64,000 bases of DNA from Bemisia tabaci. Taxonomy: Eukaryota > Arthropoda > Insecta > Hemiptera > Aleyrodidae. A program made the translations under genes and the position numbers. Each line of letters opens with the position of its first letter. Positions within the stretch are counted from its first letter, which is position 1. Positions 13,736 to 24,955 of the stretch are shown one piece after another. The notes below the pieces were generated by a model. That model was given only the letters and a program-made list of their open reading frames with translations. It did no database searches and was not told the DNA's origin. The stretch is taken from contig NC_092800.1 in the NCBI RefSeq assembly GCF_918797505.1, positions 6,138,001 to 6,202,000 on the forward strand, given 5' to 3'.

Positions 13736-14693
13736 CAAATTGTGCTTGAGCTGTGAAATTTTCAGGCGAACCTACGAAATTCTATGTCAATCTAATATTG
13801 CTAGGTTAAATCGACGCATTTTGTGTTGATCAAGTTCTCTCTTTCACTAAGGTGGTAAAATAAACTTAATTTTGTAGCTGAAATGTACAGGGCAGTACAA
13901 CCGCGCTTAGGAAAACGACGTGTGAAAATTCCAATGATGCCGCATTTCTCCCTGGAAAATTGTTCATTTAAAGAAGACTACAGAATATTTTTCCCCAAAA
14001 ACTGAAGACATACTGGCATAATGAGCGAGTAAAATTTCCTGAATATTACGACGGACTGTATATTTTTTTTTCTTGCGTCTTGTTGATCAAATGCAATTTT
14101 AGTACGTATCGAGGAGAATTGTTCTCCCAACTTAATGCGTTCGGATCAAGAATAAGTTTTAGATGAAGGCAAATAATACTGCTTGAAAACATTAATTGCC
14201 ATGAATGAACTGTGAATGGAATTCATGTTTTGTGGGAAGACATATGACGTTATGCGTTATGACGTTTTTCCTCAGCACGGGAAAGCAATTTTTGTTTCGT
14301 TTCACAGCTTACCAAAAAACTTTATTTTTCTTTTCTTGATTTCATAAAATCAAGCTAAGAGGACATCTACTGATAAATAATGTTGTTACTCTTACATTAC
14401 ACATAGAAATGAAAAAAAAACCTCAAATATTCTTTACGCACTGTATTCATTTGTGAGGAGACTCAAAGTGAATCACTAGTTTTCTTATTTTTGGAATCGG
14501 CAAAAACAACAAGGCACCATCAATTTTTTGACCTTGTTCCACTCCAGTCTTATCCTCGCAATTCTTTTACGGCATTATTGAAATTGTAGAGTTTAGTCAA
14601 TCCCGCGCAAAACTTGCCCGGCGAGGAGAATATTTTCTGCTTTCGTATTCCTCAGCAGGTTAAATTCTTGCAGTGCACAACTTCATTTCACAA
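13736..14693. other. No gene seen
   Basis: AT-rich DNA between the family C MITE and repeat E1. Nothing further is supported. Confidence 0.5.
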
Positions 14694-15051
14694 CCAAATT
14701 CTAAATCCTAGTTACATCAGCTGGTAGACCGAACACGTCCGCTGATGAAACTCTGTCTGAACGAAAACATCAGCAACTCGGAAAGAAAAATCCAGCATTT
14801 TCCGACATATTTCCTTCCCTCCGGTCTGCTCACGGAAACAAAAGATAGCATCTTGAATAAATGAGGCTCAAGACGAAAAGCAGCGTTATTGGACCCAAGG
14901 CAGATCGGTCGAATTTAGCGAAATAAATTCCCCAGCGTCTCTTGAGGTTTCGTCCGCATTATCGTCGCTCCTCTGACGTAAAAGCGCATTTCTATAACCG
15001 ATTAAGCCCCAGAAAGCATAGAATCATATGGAGACCAGGGATCACGTGAAT
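14694..15051. repeat. Dispersed 358-bp repeat E, copy 1
   Basis: It aligns without gaps to 17314-17671 with six differences (positions 14702, 14723, 14865, 15000, 15041 and 15051), about 98% identity. Copy 2 continues past the point where this copy stops, so this one looks truncated at its right end. No ORF and no obvious TIR at the outer edges. Low divergence points to recent mobility or recent local duplication. Confidence 0.9.
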
Positions 15052-16810
15052 TTGTTTCTCTTAATTCTAAGGACCTGCGATAGTGGTTTTCACAGTGAAA
15101 AATGTATCGTCAAGTTTACAATTTTAAATCGTTTCAAAACTATCTCGATATTCCAGTAAATTCTCATCCGACTCAATGTCTGTAATTCTTCTACTTGTAC
15201 ACTATCAAACCCGTAATAAGCCATCGCTAAATCTCCAAAAAACTGTAATGAATTGCATAGTGGGCTCTTCAGAAGAACCCATTTTATCTTCTGGAGTTTG
15301 GAGACTCATTTAAGTTGTTGTCATATCCGCTTTTAAGATTTAATTTTACTCTATTGGTTACTTAAAATTCCCTGGAATTGGATGGAGCGGAAGAGCTCAG
15401 TGCTCGCAGCGAACCTTTGATAGCTACACCAGTCAGGCTGGGCTATATGGATGTAAAGACAAGTAAATTGTGAGACCTTTGTACATTCATTCTTAGTGAT
15501 TTTTTAGTCACATTCTGTGAATTTAAAAACTTGAGACGATGATAATAAAGGCTAATCGGTACAAATGTATCCAAATTGTTATTTAGAACAATGAGTAAAA
15601 AATGCTTCCAATAATTTAAAGGGTTGACTATAAGGACAGAGGCTGGTTGAGAATATGAATACGCGACCTAGGCCGTTTTCTTGACAAAAGTTAATCAGTC
15701 GTGAATCGTCGCTATTACCCGTAACTCGTCTCAAGGTATGTACAATAGTGCGTGACTCTTTTCGTTTTAATTGTGTTTTATTCCCTCGACAAAACTCATT
15801 GCGGCTCAAAAAATAGGAATGCACGAGCTAAAGTACATAACAACTAAACAAGTATTAATTGAAAAGAAACAAAAGCCCTGAAGATGGGAAGACAGCTCCC
15901 GAAAAGGCCGCCGTCCAATAAAAATAGTAGACAACAAGGCGATCAGGAATAATAAGAAAATAACATTTTCATTTTCAATTCAGCAAAACGCAAACAAGTA
16001 TTCACAAGAGGACATAAAGTTATCAATGTTGGTTCATTAATCACAAAATTAGGGTGGTGTGTCTTTCTGCAACGTGGTAAAAATACATTCTTGGACCTGT
16101 GGGGGTCCAATTGGACTCACGTTGGGGTGAATGTGGTCTGAATGTCATTTCTTTTCCAAGAGCCGCTAATATGCGCCTTCAATCTTGCGTGATACTATAC
16201 CACGACATTGAGGTTAAAATAGTTGTATCATGCCGCCTGACTGTAGCGGAGCAATTTCTGTCATTCGGTATGGTCGCTTCTGTCTCTACCATTCTGCGGT
16301 CAGCAGAAAAAAACGCCACTCAACCAGTCGTATACAGGCATTATTAAATCAGAAAAAATCTACTTAAATATTTCACACTTTCAACTTTCTTTCGCTGTTG
16401 CTCCCCTGAGATAAGTTTATGAGTAAACTCTTCAACTTGTAAATTAATAGATATCGACCAAAAAGCGTCCGCTAAAGAGGTAGTTGATGTAGCATTGCTT
16501 AACGACCAAAAGTAAAACTTACCTCAATTGAGGTGCTCCAAAATTCAATATTCTTATACTTAAAATTCCATTAATCATTTTCAAATATTTTGTGACATTC
16601 TAATTTTCAGTTTTACATGAATGCTAAAATGAGAGGGATTTCATTAAATTTTCAAAGAATAATGTACCCACGAGAAGGTTGATTTTCTCTCCACAAATAA
16701 GTAAGTAAGAACAGAAAATGAGAGACTCCGAAATCTGAGAGACCTGATATTTTAAGGGTAACACAATGAACAAGTCAATGTTGATAACCCTCGACCGACT
16801 TAACAGAGCA
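15052..16810. other. No gene seen
   Basis: Short overlapping frames only (up to about 82 codons). No splice-supported exon and no repeat that I could pair. Confidence 0.5.
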
Positions 16811-17039
16811 CACTGGAAAAAAGTCGCTTGCATCTAGAGTCTAGACTCTTACAAACATTGACAAGAAATAAAACTCCTGATTCAATAGGATGTTTGCTTC
16901 AATCAAAAGTAAAGGAATGCGCTTAAATTAAAAGGGTTGGTTCTCGATTCAAGCAAAAGTCCGATTAAATCAAGAGTATTTTTCCGTATCTAGGTTTTTA
17001 AGAGTCTGAATTCAAATTCAAGCGACTTTTTTTCCTGTG
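16811..17039. mobile_element. Family B palindromic MITE, copy 1 (most diverged)
   Basis: A 229-bp near-palindrome beginning cactggaaaa and ending cctgtg. The arms carry tctagactctt ... aagagtctgaa and the inner pair cctgattcaatagga / ccgattaaatcaaga. It is more diverged than the four other copies. No ORF. Confidence 0.8.
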
Positions 17040-17041
17040 CA

Positions 17042-17277
17042 CACTGAAAAAAAAAAAAAAAAGGTTGATAGAATTTACCATTCCTTCACGCTTTATTTTA
17101 CACTACGAGAATTCAAAGTCGATTCTGCCAGAGGAATAGTTAGCTGTACCAGTATATAGTAACGTTTAGCTTTCTTCCGGCAGAACTGACTCTGAATCGG
17201 CGCTGTGTGAAATACAGCGTGAAGGAATGGTAAATTCGACCAATTTTTTTTTTTTTTTTTTTTTTTTCTTCTTCAAT
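17042..17277. mobile_element. Hairpin element F with homopolymer ends
   Basis: Arms of about 60 bp: ggttgatagaatttaccatt... on the left, returning as ...aatggtaaattcgacca on the right, with a second inner pair around gattctgcca / ggcagaactgac. It begins cactg plus a poly-A run and ends in a long poly-T. It lies directly against family B copy 1 on its left and 36 bp from repeat E2 on its right. No ORF. Confidence 0.75.
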
Positions 17278-17313
17278 ATAGGTGTACGTCACAGAGAAAA
17301 TCTTTATTGGTTT

Positions 17314-17673
17314 CCAAATTCCAAATCCTAGTTACATCAGCTAGTAGACCGAACACGTCCGCTGATGAAACTCTGTCTGAACGAAAACATCAGCAACTCG
17401 GAAAGAAAAATCCAGCATTTTCCGACATATTTCCTTCCCTCCGGTCTGCTCACGGAAACAAAAGATAGCATCTTGAATAAATGAAGCTCAAGACGAAAAG
17501 CAGCGTTATTGGACCCAAGGCAGATCGGTCGAATTTAGCGAAATAAATTCCCCAGCGTCTCTTGAGGTTTCGTCCGCATTATCGTCGCTCCTCTGACGTA
17601 AAAGCGCATTTCTATAACCAATTAAGCCCCAGAAAGCATAGAATCATATGGAGACCAGGGCTCACGTGAAATT
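17314..17673. repeat. Dispersed 358-bp repeat E, copy 2
   Basis: Gap-free counterpart of 14694-15051. The homologous DNA probably continues into an extra segment, because ggcgtac-type sequence and cttacgtcagaggagct (17680-17702) inversely match ctcctctgacgtaaaagcgc at 17589-17608. That gives this copy an internal inverted repeat that copy 1 has lost. Confidence 0.88.
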
Positions 17674-18360
17674 GAGGTACGCCCTTACGTCAGAGGAGCT
17701 ACGTTATGTGTTGCATTTCCACCGCGCGCGGGGGAAATAAAGGAGCAACGAGGAAATATCAGGCTGATGGGAAAACGCCAACCCGAGCAAGAGGGAGGAA
17801 AAATGAGGCGAGAGGAAAACAAGGCAAAAAGCCGTAATGAAAATGCAGGGCATGTAAGCGCAGCTGCCAGATTTACAAATCTCATTGCATCCCTGCGATT
17901 TATCCCCCTTTTTTATCGGAGACTTGGCGGAGCTACCCTTAAGTTCACCTGCCCGGTCGGGGATGAAAATCGCTCGCCGGGTAATGGGTGCAGGGAGGAA
18001 GCGATCCCCCGCTACGAGATGGGGAGGGCGGGGCGGAGGGGTTCGATGTATTACCGGGAGGTTTGGTATTGGTTCTCGAAATGAATCTCATTTCGGACTA
18101 CGTGCCTCGTGGCGAAAAATTACGTGCGGAATTTTAAGTAAAAAGCTCCCGGGATGGCCGCTCGCTATTGGTGCTTCGCCCTCGCTTTTCTATCGCTTGC
18201 TTTTCTCGAGCTTTCCGCAGCGCATGGAGTCTTTCAGCAACGATTTGTAGAGCTAAGACTTTGGAAAAGGGATCACAGCTCTGTGTGAAGCACGGAAAAA
18301 TACTCTGGTAAAGTTAAGAAGTGGCAGTTTTTGAACTCCTAATCTCCATACCTCGTTTGA
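17674..18360. other. GC-richer stretch, no supported gene
   Basis: Two overlapping plus-strand frames (105 and 121 codons, 17767-18250) and a minus frame cover the same GC-rich DNA. Arginine/proline-rich content in several frames at once is typical of GC-rich non-coding DNA. No domain, splice site pair or poly-A signal supports any of them. Confidence 0.4.
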
Positions 18361-18556
18361 TACGAGCAAAACCTGGAGAATTTGCACACAAAATTCTTAT
18401 TACTCCGTTTGCTAGTGTTAAATGAGCTACGTTTGCAGTATTTTACATAAAGTTTTTCCGAAAAGGAAAATCGTATAAAAATAGATTTAAAAAAGAGAAA
18501 AGATGCCGGCTTGCGACACGACATCATCCCAAAGGCATTTCCCATTTAAACAAATA
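18361..18556 (+). repeat. Dispersed repeat I, copy 1
   Basis: It shares agaatttgcac, aaaatagattta, a gatgcc/gtgcc segment and the terminal gcatttcccatttaaa with 57230-57394, in the same order and orientation. It is diverged, with no ORF and no clear TIR. A third copy near 60930-61282 is interrupted by a MITE. Confidence 0.55.
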
Positions 18557-20613
18557 TATTTTACCATGCAGCTACAATGTAGTGATCATGCGTAAAAGTT
18601 AAAGAAAATCAGTCACGTATAAATATATCAGGATGCATCTACCCACTTTTAATTGAAGTGATAGAGCCATACACCTGTAGATCCTACTGAAAATGTTGAC
18701 ACTTAAATTTTATCTTCCACTCTACTCTTCTGAGGAACAGGTGTTTTAGTGTCGCCGAGTTGTCACTTTGCCAAACACTTTGAACTTTACACATACCAAA
18801 ACAAAAATATTTTCCTTCCCACTGTTAACCATAACCCATACTTAAGTAACTTTTAATCCGCTTAACATTACTTTTTTCCACAAGTTGTGCGATGCCGCAG
18901 ATAAACATGTTTTCAGTTATAGTGCCATCCAAAAATCGACATCCACTAAGTTTGATCTGAACAATTTATTTAATTTTCACACTCAGTAAATACCACTGTT
19001 TAATGCACCACTATAGAGGAAGAAGAAAACAATTGCCAATCAGTGACATTTTCGACGATATTTCCCTCTAACGCACACCCGAATTTTAATCAGATTAAAC
19101 AATAACTTTTAATCATTTTCATAAGATAAGTCGCGATTTATCGGTTAAGAATAAAAATATGTGACAAGGTCTGCCACAGCCGAGTTCGACTGAGGCAAAT
19201 TTCGAAGAGAAGGCACGAGTGTGCTTGGAGGAAGGTCAATTAGCTTATTTTCGGTTAAAATTATGCTTAAACCAGCCTCCTCAGGTATCTAGAGACCTTC
19301 GTGATACGAGTAATGTTGGGCAATCCTGAGTCATTCACCAATGCAACAATCAAGAGGCGGAACGCGCTTGAATTAGTGATGCAACTTTTTGATAGTATCA
19401 GCTGTCGAAGTTTGACCGATATTTGCTATTAAAATCAACCATAGACATCGCGCGTGAAGCATCGAGACGATGTATTTCTGGTCAATCTAGAGTGTTGAAG
19501 TAAATTCATTTTTATATTAGTTTATACGTGGCTTAGCTCGGTACAATACCACAAGACGCCGCTCGTCTGACACGTAAAGGTTCATTTCCGCGTGAAACCT
19601 GTTATTCGTATAACACTTCCAACTGCGCTACACATAGTATTAGGCGTGGGTTCATATTTTTAAAATTTTAATTATATTTTTGGATTTCTTTAATTAAAAT
19701 AAGCGAAGTAAGTGAATGCAACCATTCGTTTTTTTCTGTTGTAAAAAATACGGTGAAAATGAACTTATGTTACACATCGTGTCTTCTCTGGGTGGTCAAA
19801 CATGGGAACTTACTTACATAATATCGAGCAAATTCTGAAGGATATTTTAGTGCTTCGGAAATAGGGAGAATTTCAACATTTTCAAGTCTTCTCCAAATAC
19901 AGATGTGAGTATCGAAAGACACGAATAAACATGGATTCCAGTTGAAACTTTCATCTGACAAGTGACTCAATTCTGGAGAGCGCCTTAAGTGGTGAATGAA
20001 TCCTCCAAAAATAAGAAAGGTCCACAAGAGAACCAGCTTCCTGCCGGAGCCAAGAATTAAAGGGAAAGACGAGTCAGGTGAGACCAACCGTTATCTGTTA
20101 GGAGAAAAACAAGCTATTTGAAATTAAAATTCTCGAGAGAGACGCCTTATCATCCTGTCTCTCGTGTTCGGCCTAAAAGTGAACACGGTCGAGAGGAAAA
20201 AATTCTCCAAACCCGGAGCAAGTTACTCAATTTAGCGATTACAATTCCGAATCAGAATCTGTATCCTCTTTGAGTCATCTTATCAATGATTTACGTTGAC
20301 TCCGCGCGTTGGTTTTTCTGAGACGTAGCCGCCACTTAGTTTACGAATCCCTTACCTTTACCGCGGGGGGACCAATAGGAAATTGGGGAATTTTCGGACG
20401 AAATTTGGCGGTGTCGGTTTGGATACGATTTGAAGAAGGCAAGGCCTCGAGAGGAGGACCGAATCAAGGGCATAAATTAGAGACTTGATCGACAGGCGTA
20501 TGGGGTTGACGCTGGGCCGCCGCTTGGATTCACGAATTCGTCGCCCGAAATGGCGCGAACTATTTTCCTCCATTTTTTCGGCGACCGAAAGAAGGCTCGA
20601 CTGTCACACTGTA
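18557..20613. other. No gene seen
   Basis: One minus-strand frame of about 105 codons (19770-20087) lacks domain or splice support. No pairable repeats. Confidence 0.45.
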
Positions 20614-20863
20614 CCAGCGTGCTAAGGAAGAACGTCGTAAGAACATTCAAAAGTTGCCAAATTTTACCTAATACAACGTGTTTTTTTTTAAAAAATTATC
20701 GTACATTTTCTATGAAAATTCAGATATTTCGGATTGAATTGAGAACAAAATTGACTGACAAATTTGAATAAAAATATTGAAATGTTCCGAATAAATTAGT
20801 TTTTATTGAAAGAGATATGACAACGTTTGGAGGCTTATACGACGTTCTTTCTTAGCACGACAG
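20614..20863. mobile_element. Family A MITE, copy 2
   Basis: 250 bp. The left end reads gcgtgctaaggaagaacgtc, with subterminal gttgccaaatttt. The right end returns as cgacgttctttcttagcacg. Non-coding. Confidence 0.85.
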
Positions 20864-23585
20864 TGTAGTGTGTTATTTACGTTCGACGGCGTGGATTTGC
20901 ATAGCAAGGTTGGGGGTAAACCGTAAGACCTTAAGCCGGTCCTAAACGATTGGAGACCGAAAGTTCGACGTCACTGAAGGATCGGAATTCACTCACGTTC
21001 GTCGATTTTTTCTTCTTTTTTTTTATTTTTTTTCAACAAGACAAAAATTTAAAATACCTGCTAAGGCTTCATTTTTTAAAGTTACAGAGTGTTTTGTTTG
21101 TCCAGCTCCGATGCGGAATTTCACGGATTCGGCGTAATTTTTCGGAATTCGTTGGTGAACCTCCAAAGCAACGAAATGTGAGGAGCATCACTTATTTCAC
21201 CCACGAATGGTGGCTTGCGTTCGTTTCGAAGAGGATCCGATACCATGCTTAAAAAGGGGTTAAAGGAAGCCATTCAAAGACCGAAAAGTTTCATACCTTG
21301 GGTTTCGATTTCCTTTTGAGATATAAAAACATGGCACCAAAAACATTCGGTAACTGGAAATTTCCGACAGAGTTCGGTTTGTTCAGCTTTTTGGGGTTGG
21401 ACGATTTTTCAAACATTAGATTCGATCCTATGAAAACAATTCAGAAAAAAATACGCAGAATAATTTGCATCACCACTTAAATCGCCTGTAATGGATGGAA
21501 CGCCTCAGTGATATGTGTACCTCAATGTTCATTTGATAATTCTTGAGATCGCCTCGTACCTTTCTTACTGTGTGGAAACATAGGGAAGAGTGGGGTGGAG
21601 AGGGAGCTTAAGAGCTGGAAAGAGCAAACGGGAAGTCTGCTAGGCGGTCCCCTGCGGGATGCAATATTGCGTTTGCGCAAATAATATGGATTTCCTCCTA
21701 TCAGCGCGAATCCTGCGGAAAGAATCAGACGCAACTTAGATGAACTTTTCATGATTACTGCGCGCTATACGCTACAAAAACTGAGGTGGCAACAAGTTAT
21801 AGTGTATTGGTTTGGTTCTTTTTACTGATCCAACTATAAATTTATTTCGGCTTGAAGAGCTTACTTTTTTGGACGAATCGTCCCTCTGAAGATGGAATAA
21901 ATTATCGATAAATATTTTAAAAATATCAAAGATTTTTCGATGGATCCCAAACGCACGCTGAAGCTTTTTGGGTAATTCTACACTCACTTAAGACGATTTT
22001 CATGAAACATATCTCTTTCAAGACTTAAACATTCTACAAGGCGTTTAAAGTTTTCCCTCAGTCCGTTATTTTTGTAAAAACAAATCATTTGCAAGTTCTT
22101 AAGAAGATGATGAGAAGTAATTAAAAAATTGTTTGTCTCTAAAATATAAGTGATTTAATTTCATGATTAAAGAATTTAAGAAAACCAAAAGCCCCTCCCA
22201 ACGTTTCTTCTTGCTGCATAATTAAGTGAAACGTTCTGCCTTTTAGTATTTATTAAGTTTTTAGCTTTGTTTACCCATGTTTTAATTCCCTCCTTATTTA
22301 TGCATGAGTAAGTTCAGTCGAAACATTTTACTGGACGTCGCTAGCATGTTTAAATTCCATCCAGAGAAGATTTCAATCTTTTTCCTTCAATACAATCTGA
22401 ACATTATCACCCTGAACTGGGCGAGAGACCTGACTCCAAAAACCCGGAACTATGTGCATGCACGCACGTCAGCGGGGTGGGGTCCCGCGCGTTGAAAACA
22501 CAACCCAGTTGTGGTATGATACGGGCCTTTACCGGAGAAAGGTGTACCGTTAGGTAGGCTATTGTTGCGCAACCCTTTTAACATTTTTTGTTTACGCTCG
22601 ATGTTTTCATCCTTTGGTTCCGGGGTCTCGAGTTCCTAGGTGCCCCTGCCGACCATAAATATCCCAAATCGAAGTGGACGCTGCACGCGGGAATTGAATA
22701 TCATTTTTTTTTTTCGACCCCCTGGATTTCGAGAATCGGGTGTTTTGGTTTAAACAATGCCGAGGACGGAGCAAAAAACGCCGGATTGACTCTTGACTTA
22801 CAATTAGCTACGATTTCCGAAGAAACTAATTCAAATGAAATGGGTGAGTCGCTGGTGGGCGCATTCTGATGAGAGAGATAGAGCATCTTGCTCCGCTGTT
22901 TTGTTAGTTTTGAACGGGTTGGGCATTTGAAATTCATACGCACATGTGGCCAAACTGCGCTGTTGTCAGTTTCAGACCAAAAAAGTAATGAACTTTTCAT
23001 CGGATATGGGGGCCTCTATTGATTTTTGAACCATTACCCGTTTTACACGGAGAAAATTTTCTGTTGCATGAATAGAAATCCCAGTTAATAATTCTCTTAC
23101 GAGAATTTTCGTTGAGTCAACAGGACATCTCCTTTTTCATCGGTTTTCTGTTATTTCAAAGAGACGTCTGTCACTTAGCAAAATAGAGAGCACCGCTGAT
23201 TTCTTTGCTATCCATGCGAATGAACGTGATTCAATTCTAAATTTTTAAATTAATTAGAAAAGAATTCAATTTAGTATCGGAGTAATTGCCGACAAGAATT
23301 TTGCCGATTTTTGCGGATAATCAGAAAGAAAATCAATGTGGATTCTCCGTTAAAAACACCAAACAGTTTGCTGTTAAAAATCAATTTGCAAGAGGGAATT
23401 CAAAACCTCATGAAAGCCATCAGTTGTTGCCGAGATTTTGATGGTATTCTCTCGTGTGAGAGAACTTGAATTTTTTTCACATGATGGTTTTTTGGGATAA
23501 TGTCCTAGCAATTTTAGCAACGAGATGTCTCGTTACAGCAGTGAAACAATTTGACAATTTCAGCAACACCCGCAATGCCGCTTGT
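20864..23585. other. No supported gene
   Basis: Contains several frames of 60-100 codons on both strands (for example 20950-21252 plus and 22701-23000 minus). None shows a recognisable domain and most carry long Phe/Lys runs from homopolymers. No clear element ends were found. Confidence 0.45.
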
Positions 23586-23886
23586 CAGGTTTGAAATTTC
23601 CAGTGTAAAATTATTAGAGTTAAGTAAAACAGTCACATGTATGTTGTGGTGTTTCAAAATCTCATCTCTGTTTTCAATTTGCTGGGAGAAACCATAACTA
23701 ACCGTAATTCCAGTCGAAAATGTTGCAATTTTTCTCACCCTTTATTGCGACAAATTTTACTCGTAAATTTAGCTGGTTTCCTTTCAAAAAAATTAAATAG
23801 GAGATGAGATTTTGGAACATCACGATGTAGATGTGACGGTTTTGCTTAATTCTATCCAGTGGCGATTCTTGAAAGTTTGCAATACT
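23586..23886. mobile_element. Diverged inverted-repeat element N
   Basis: Arms of about 85 bp (23586-23669 and 23800-23886) pair around aaaatctcatctc / gagatgagatttt, cagtcacatgta / tagatgtgacgg and the outer ttccagtg / tccagtggcg. The spacer is about 130 bp with no ORF. Consistent with an old MITE or foldback. Confidence 0.6.
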
Positions 23887-24350
23887 GTTTTTTCTCGATT
23901 TAAATGCATGTTAAACAATCTAATCTAGGTGAAGCAGCCTGATCACCAAGAATCGATACATTCAATGGATTTAAATGAGTATTAACAGGGTTGCCGGTGT
24001 ATCCGTCCGGAAAACGACGATTTAATCGGACAAATTTACAGCCTCGCCATAGCGATGAGTGACAGCGTGTAACTGCCGCACCTCTGACAAAGTAAGCATC
24101 CTAAAACACCCGAATAAACGCAATAACGACACCGTTCAGGGCTTTACAGCCGAATCAACTTTAGCGTAATTGTTTCCGCTCGGAATCTTTGACTAACAAG
24201 CTCCAGGATTATCTTTTTACTGTGCTTTTTACTTTCCGCCAGTTCGGTGTCAAAGCGCGAAGCGCCGGGAGTACCTATTCGGTGGCGCATGGTAATAAAC
24301 CCAAACGATAGTGAAGCGTGACCATCAGCCGTGTGATTATTGCGGTGGCG

Positions 24351-24573
24351 CACAGTGGATCGATTCAATTAGAGAGGTCGGACAAAATTTGGAAACTTTA
24401 AACGCTTATAACTCCGTTTATACACAATTTTGAGGTTCTAAAATTGGTTCCATTGTTTCCCTCGTGAAATTTTATGATATAGGCTCCTCTTAGAATTTAA
24501 AATGTTCATCAAAATTTGCAGTTTTAGTCAAAAATTGCATGTCCGACCTTTCTGATTGACTCGATCCACTGTG
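24351..24573. mobile_element. MITE K with CACAGTGGATCGA ends
   Basis: The left end is CACAGTGGATCGATTCAAT and the right end is ATTGACTCGATCCACTGTG, each followed inward by an aggtcggac / gtccgacct pair. The pentanucleotide tggcg sits directly against both ends and may be a target duplication. 223 bp, no ORF. Confidence 0.8.
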
Positions 24574-24685
24574 TGGCGTTAAAGAGTTTACGTTCCGACT
24601 GTTCTCCGGTTCCCAGGAGCGTCCTCGTCAATTGAAGAGCTCCACATTAAGAAGTGACGCGATTGTTTTCCGGTGCTGTGGAGCC

Positions 24686-24955
24686 TTGCGGACTGATTAT
24701 GGAGATTAATAGACAAAGCTTTAGACAAAAAGACATGGGGCACCCGTAACGATCTTATTGGTAGAAACGGGTGGTTTTCATGGACTAAGGGGGAAAAGAT
24801 GGACTAACTTCAGGGTCTCTCGCGGGTTGCTGTTAGTTTGTCTATTATTCCTTCCTCCATTGCAACCACCTGCTTCAACCAATAGGATCGCGGAATTTTC
24901 AGTTTGTCTTCCTTGTCCGTCATTTTGTCTAACAATTTCAGTAATCAATCCGCTG
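24686..24955. mobile_element. Family H MITE, copy 1
   Basis: About 270 bp. The left end is gcggactgatt followed by aatagacaaagct. The right end is gtaatcaatccgctg preceded by ttttgtctaacaatttc. An internal pair, cttattggtagaaac / ttcaaccaataggat, lies further in. A second copy is at 60978-61257. Confidence 0.75.

Noticed and set aside
17767..18250. Overlapping plus-strand frames of 105 and 121 codons
   Set aside because: They read the same GC-rich DNA in two frames, are Arg/Pro/Gly-rich with no domain, and have no splice or poly-A support.
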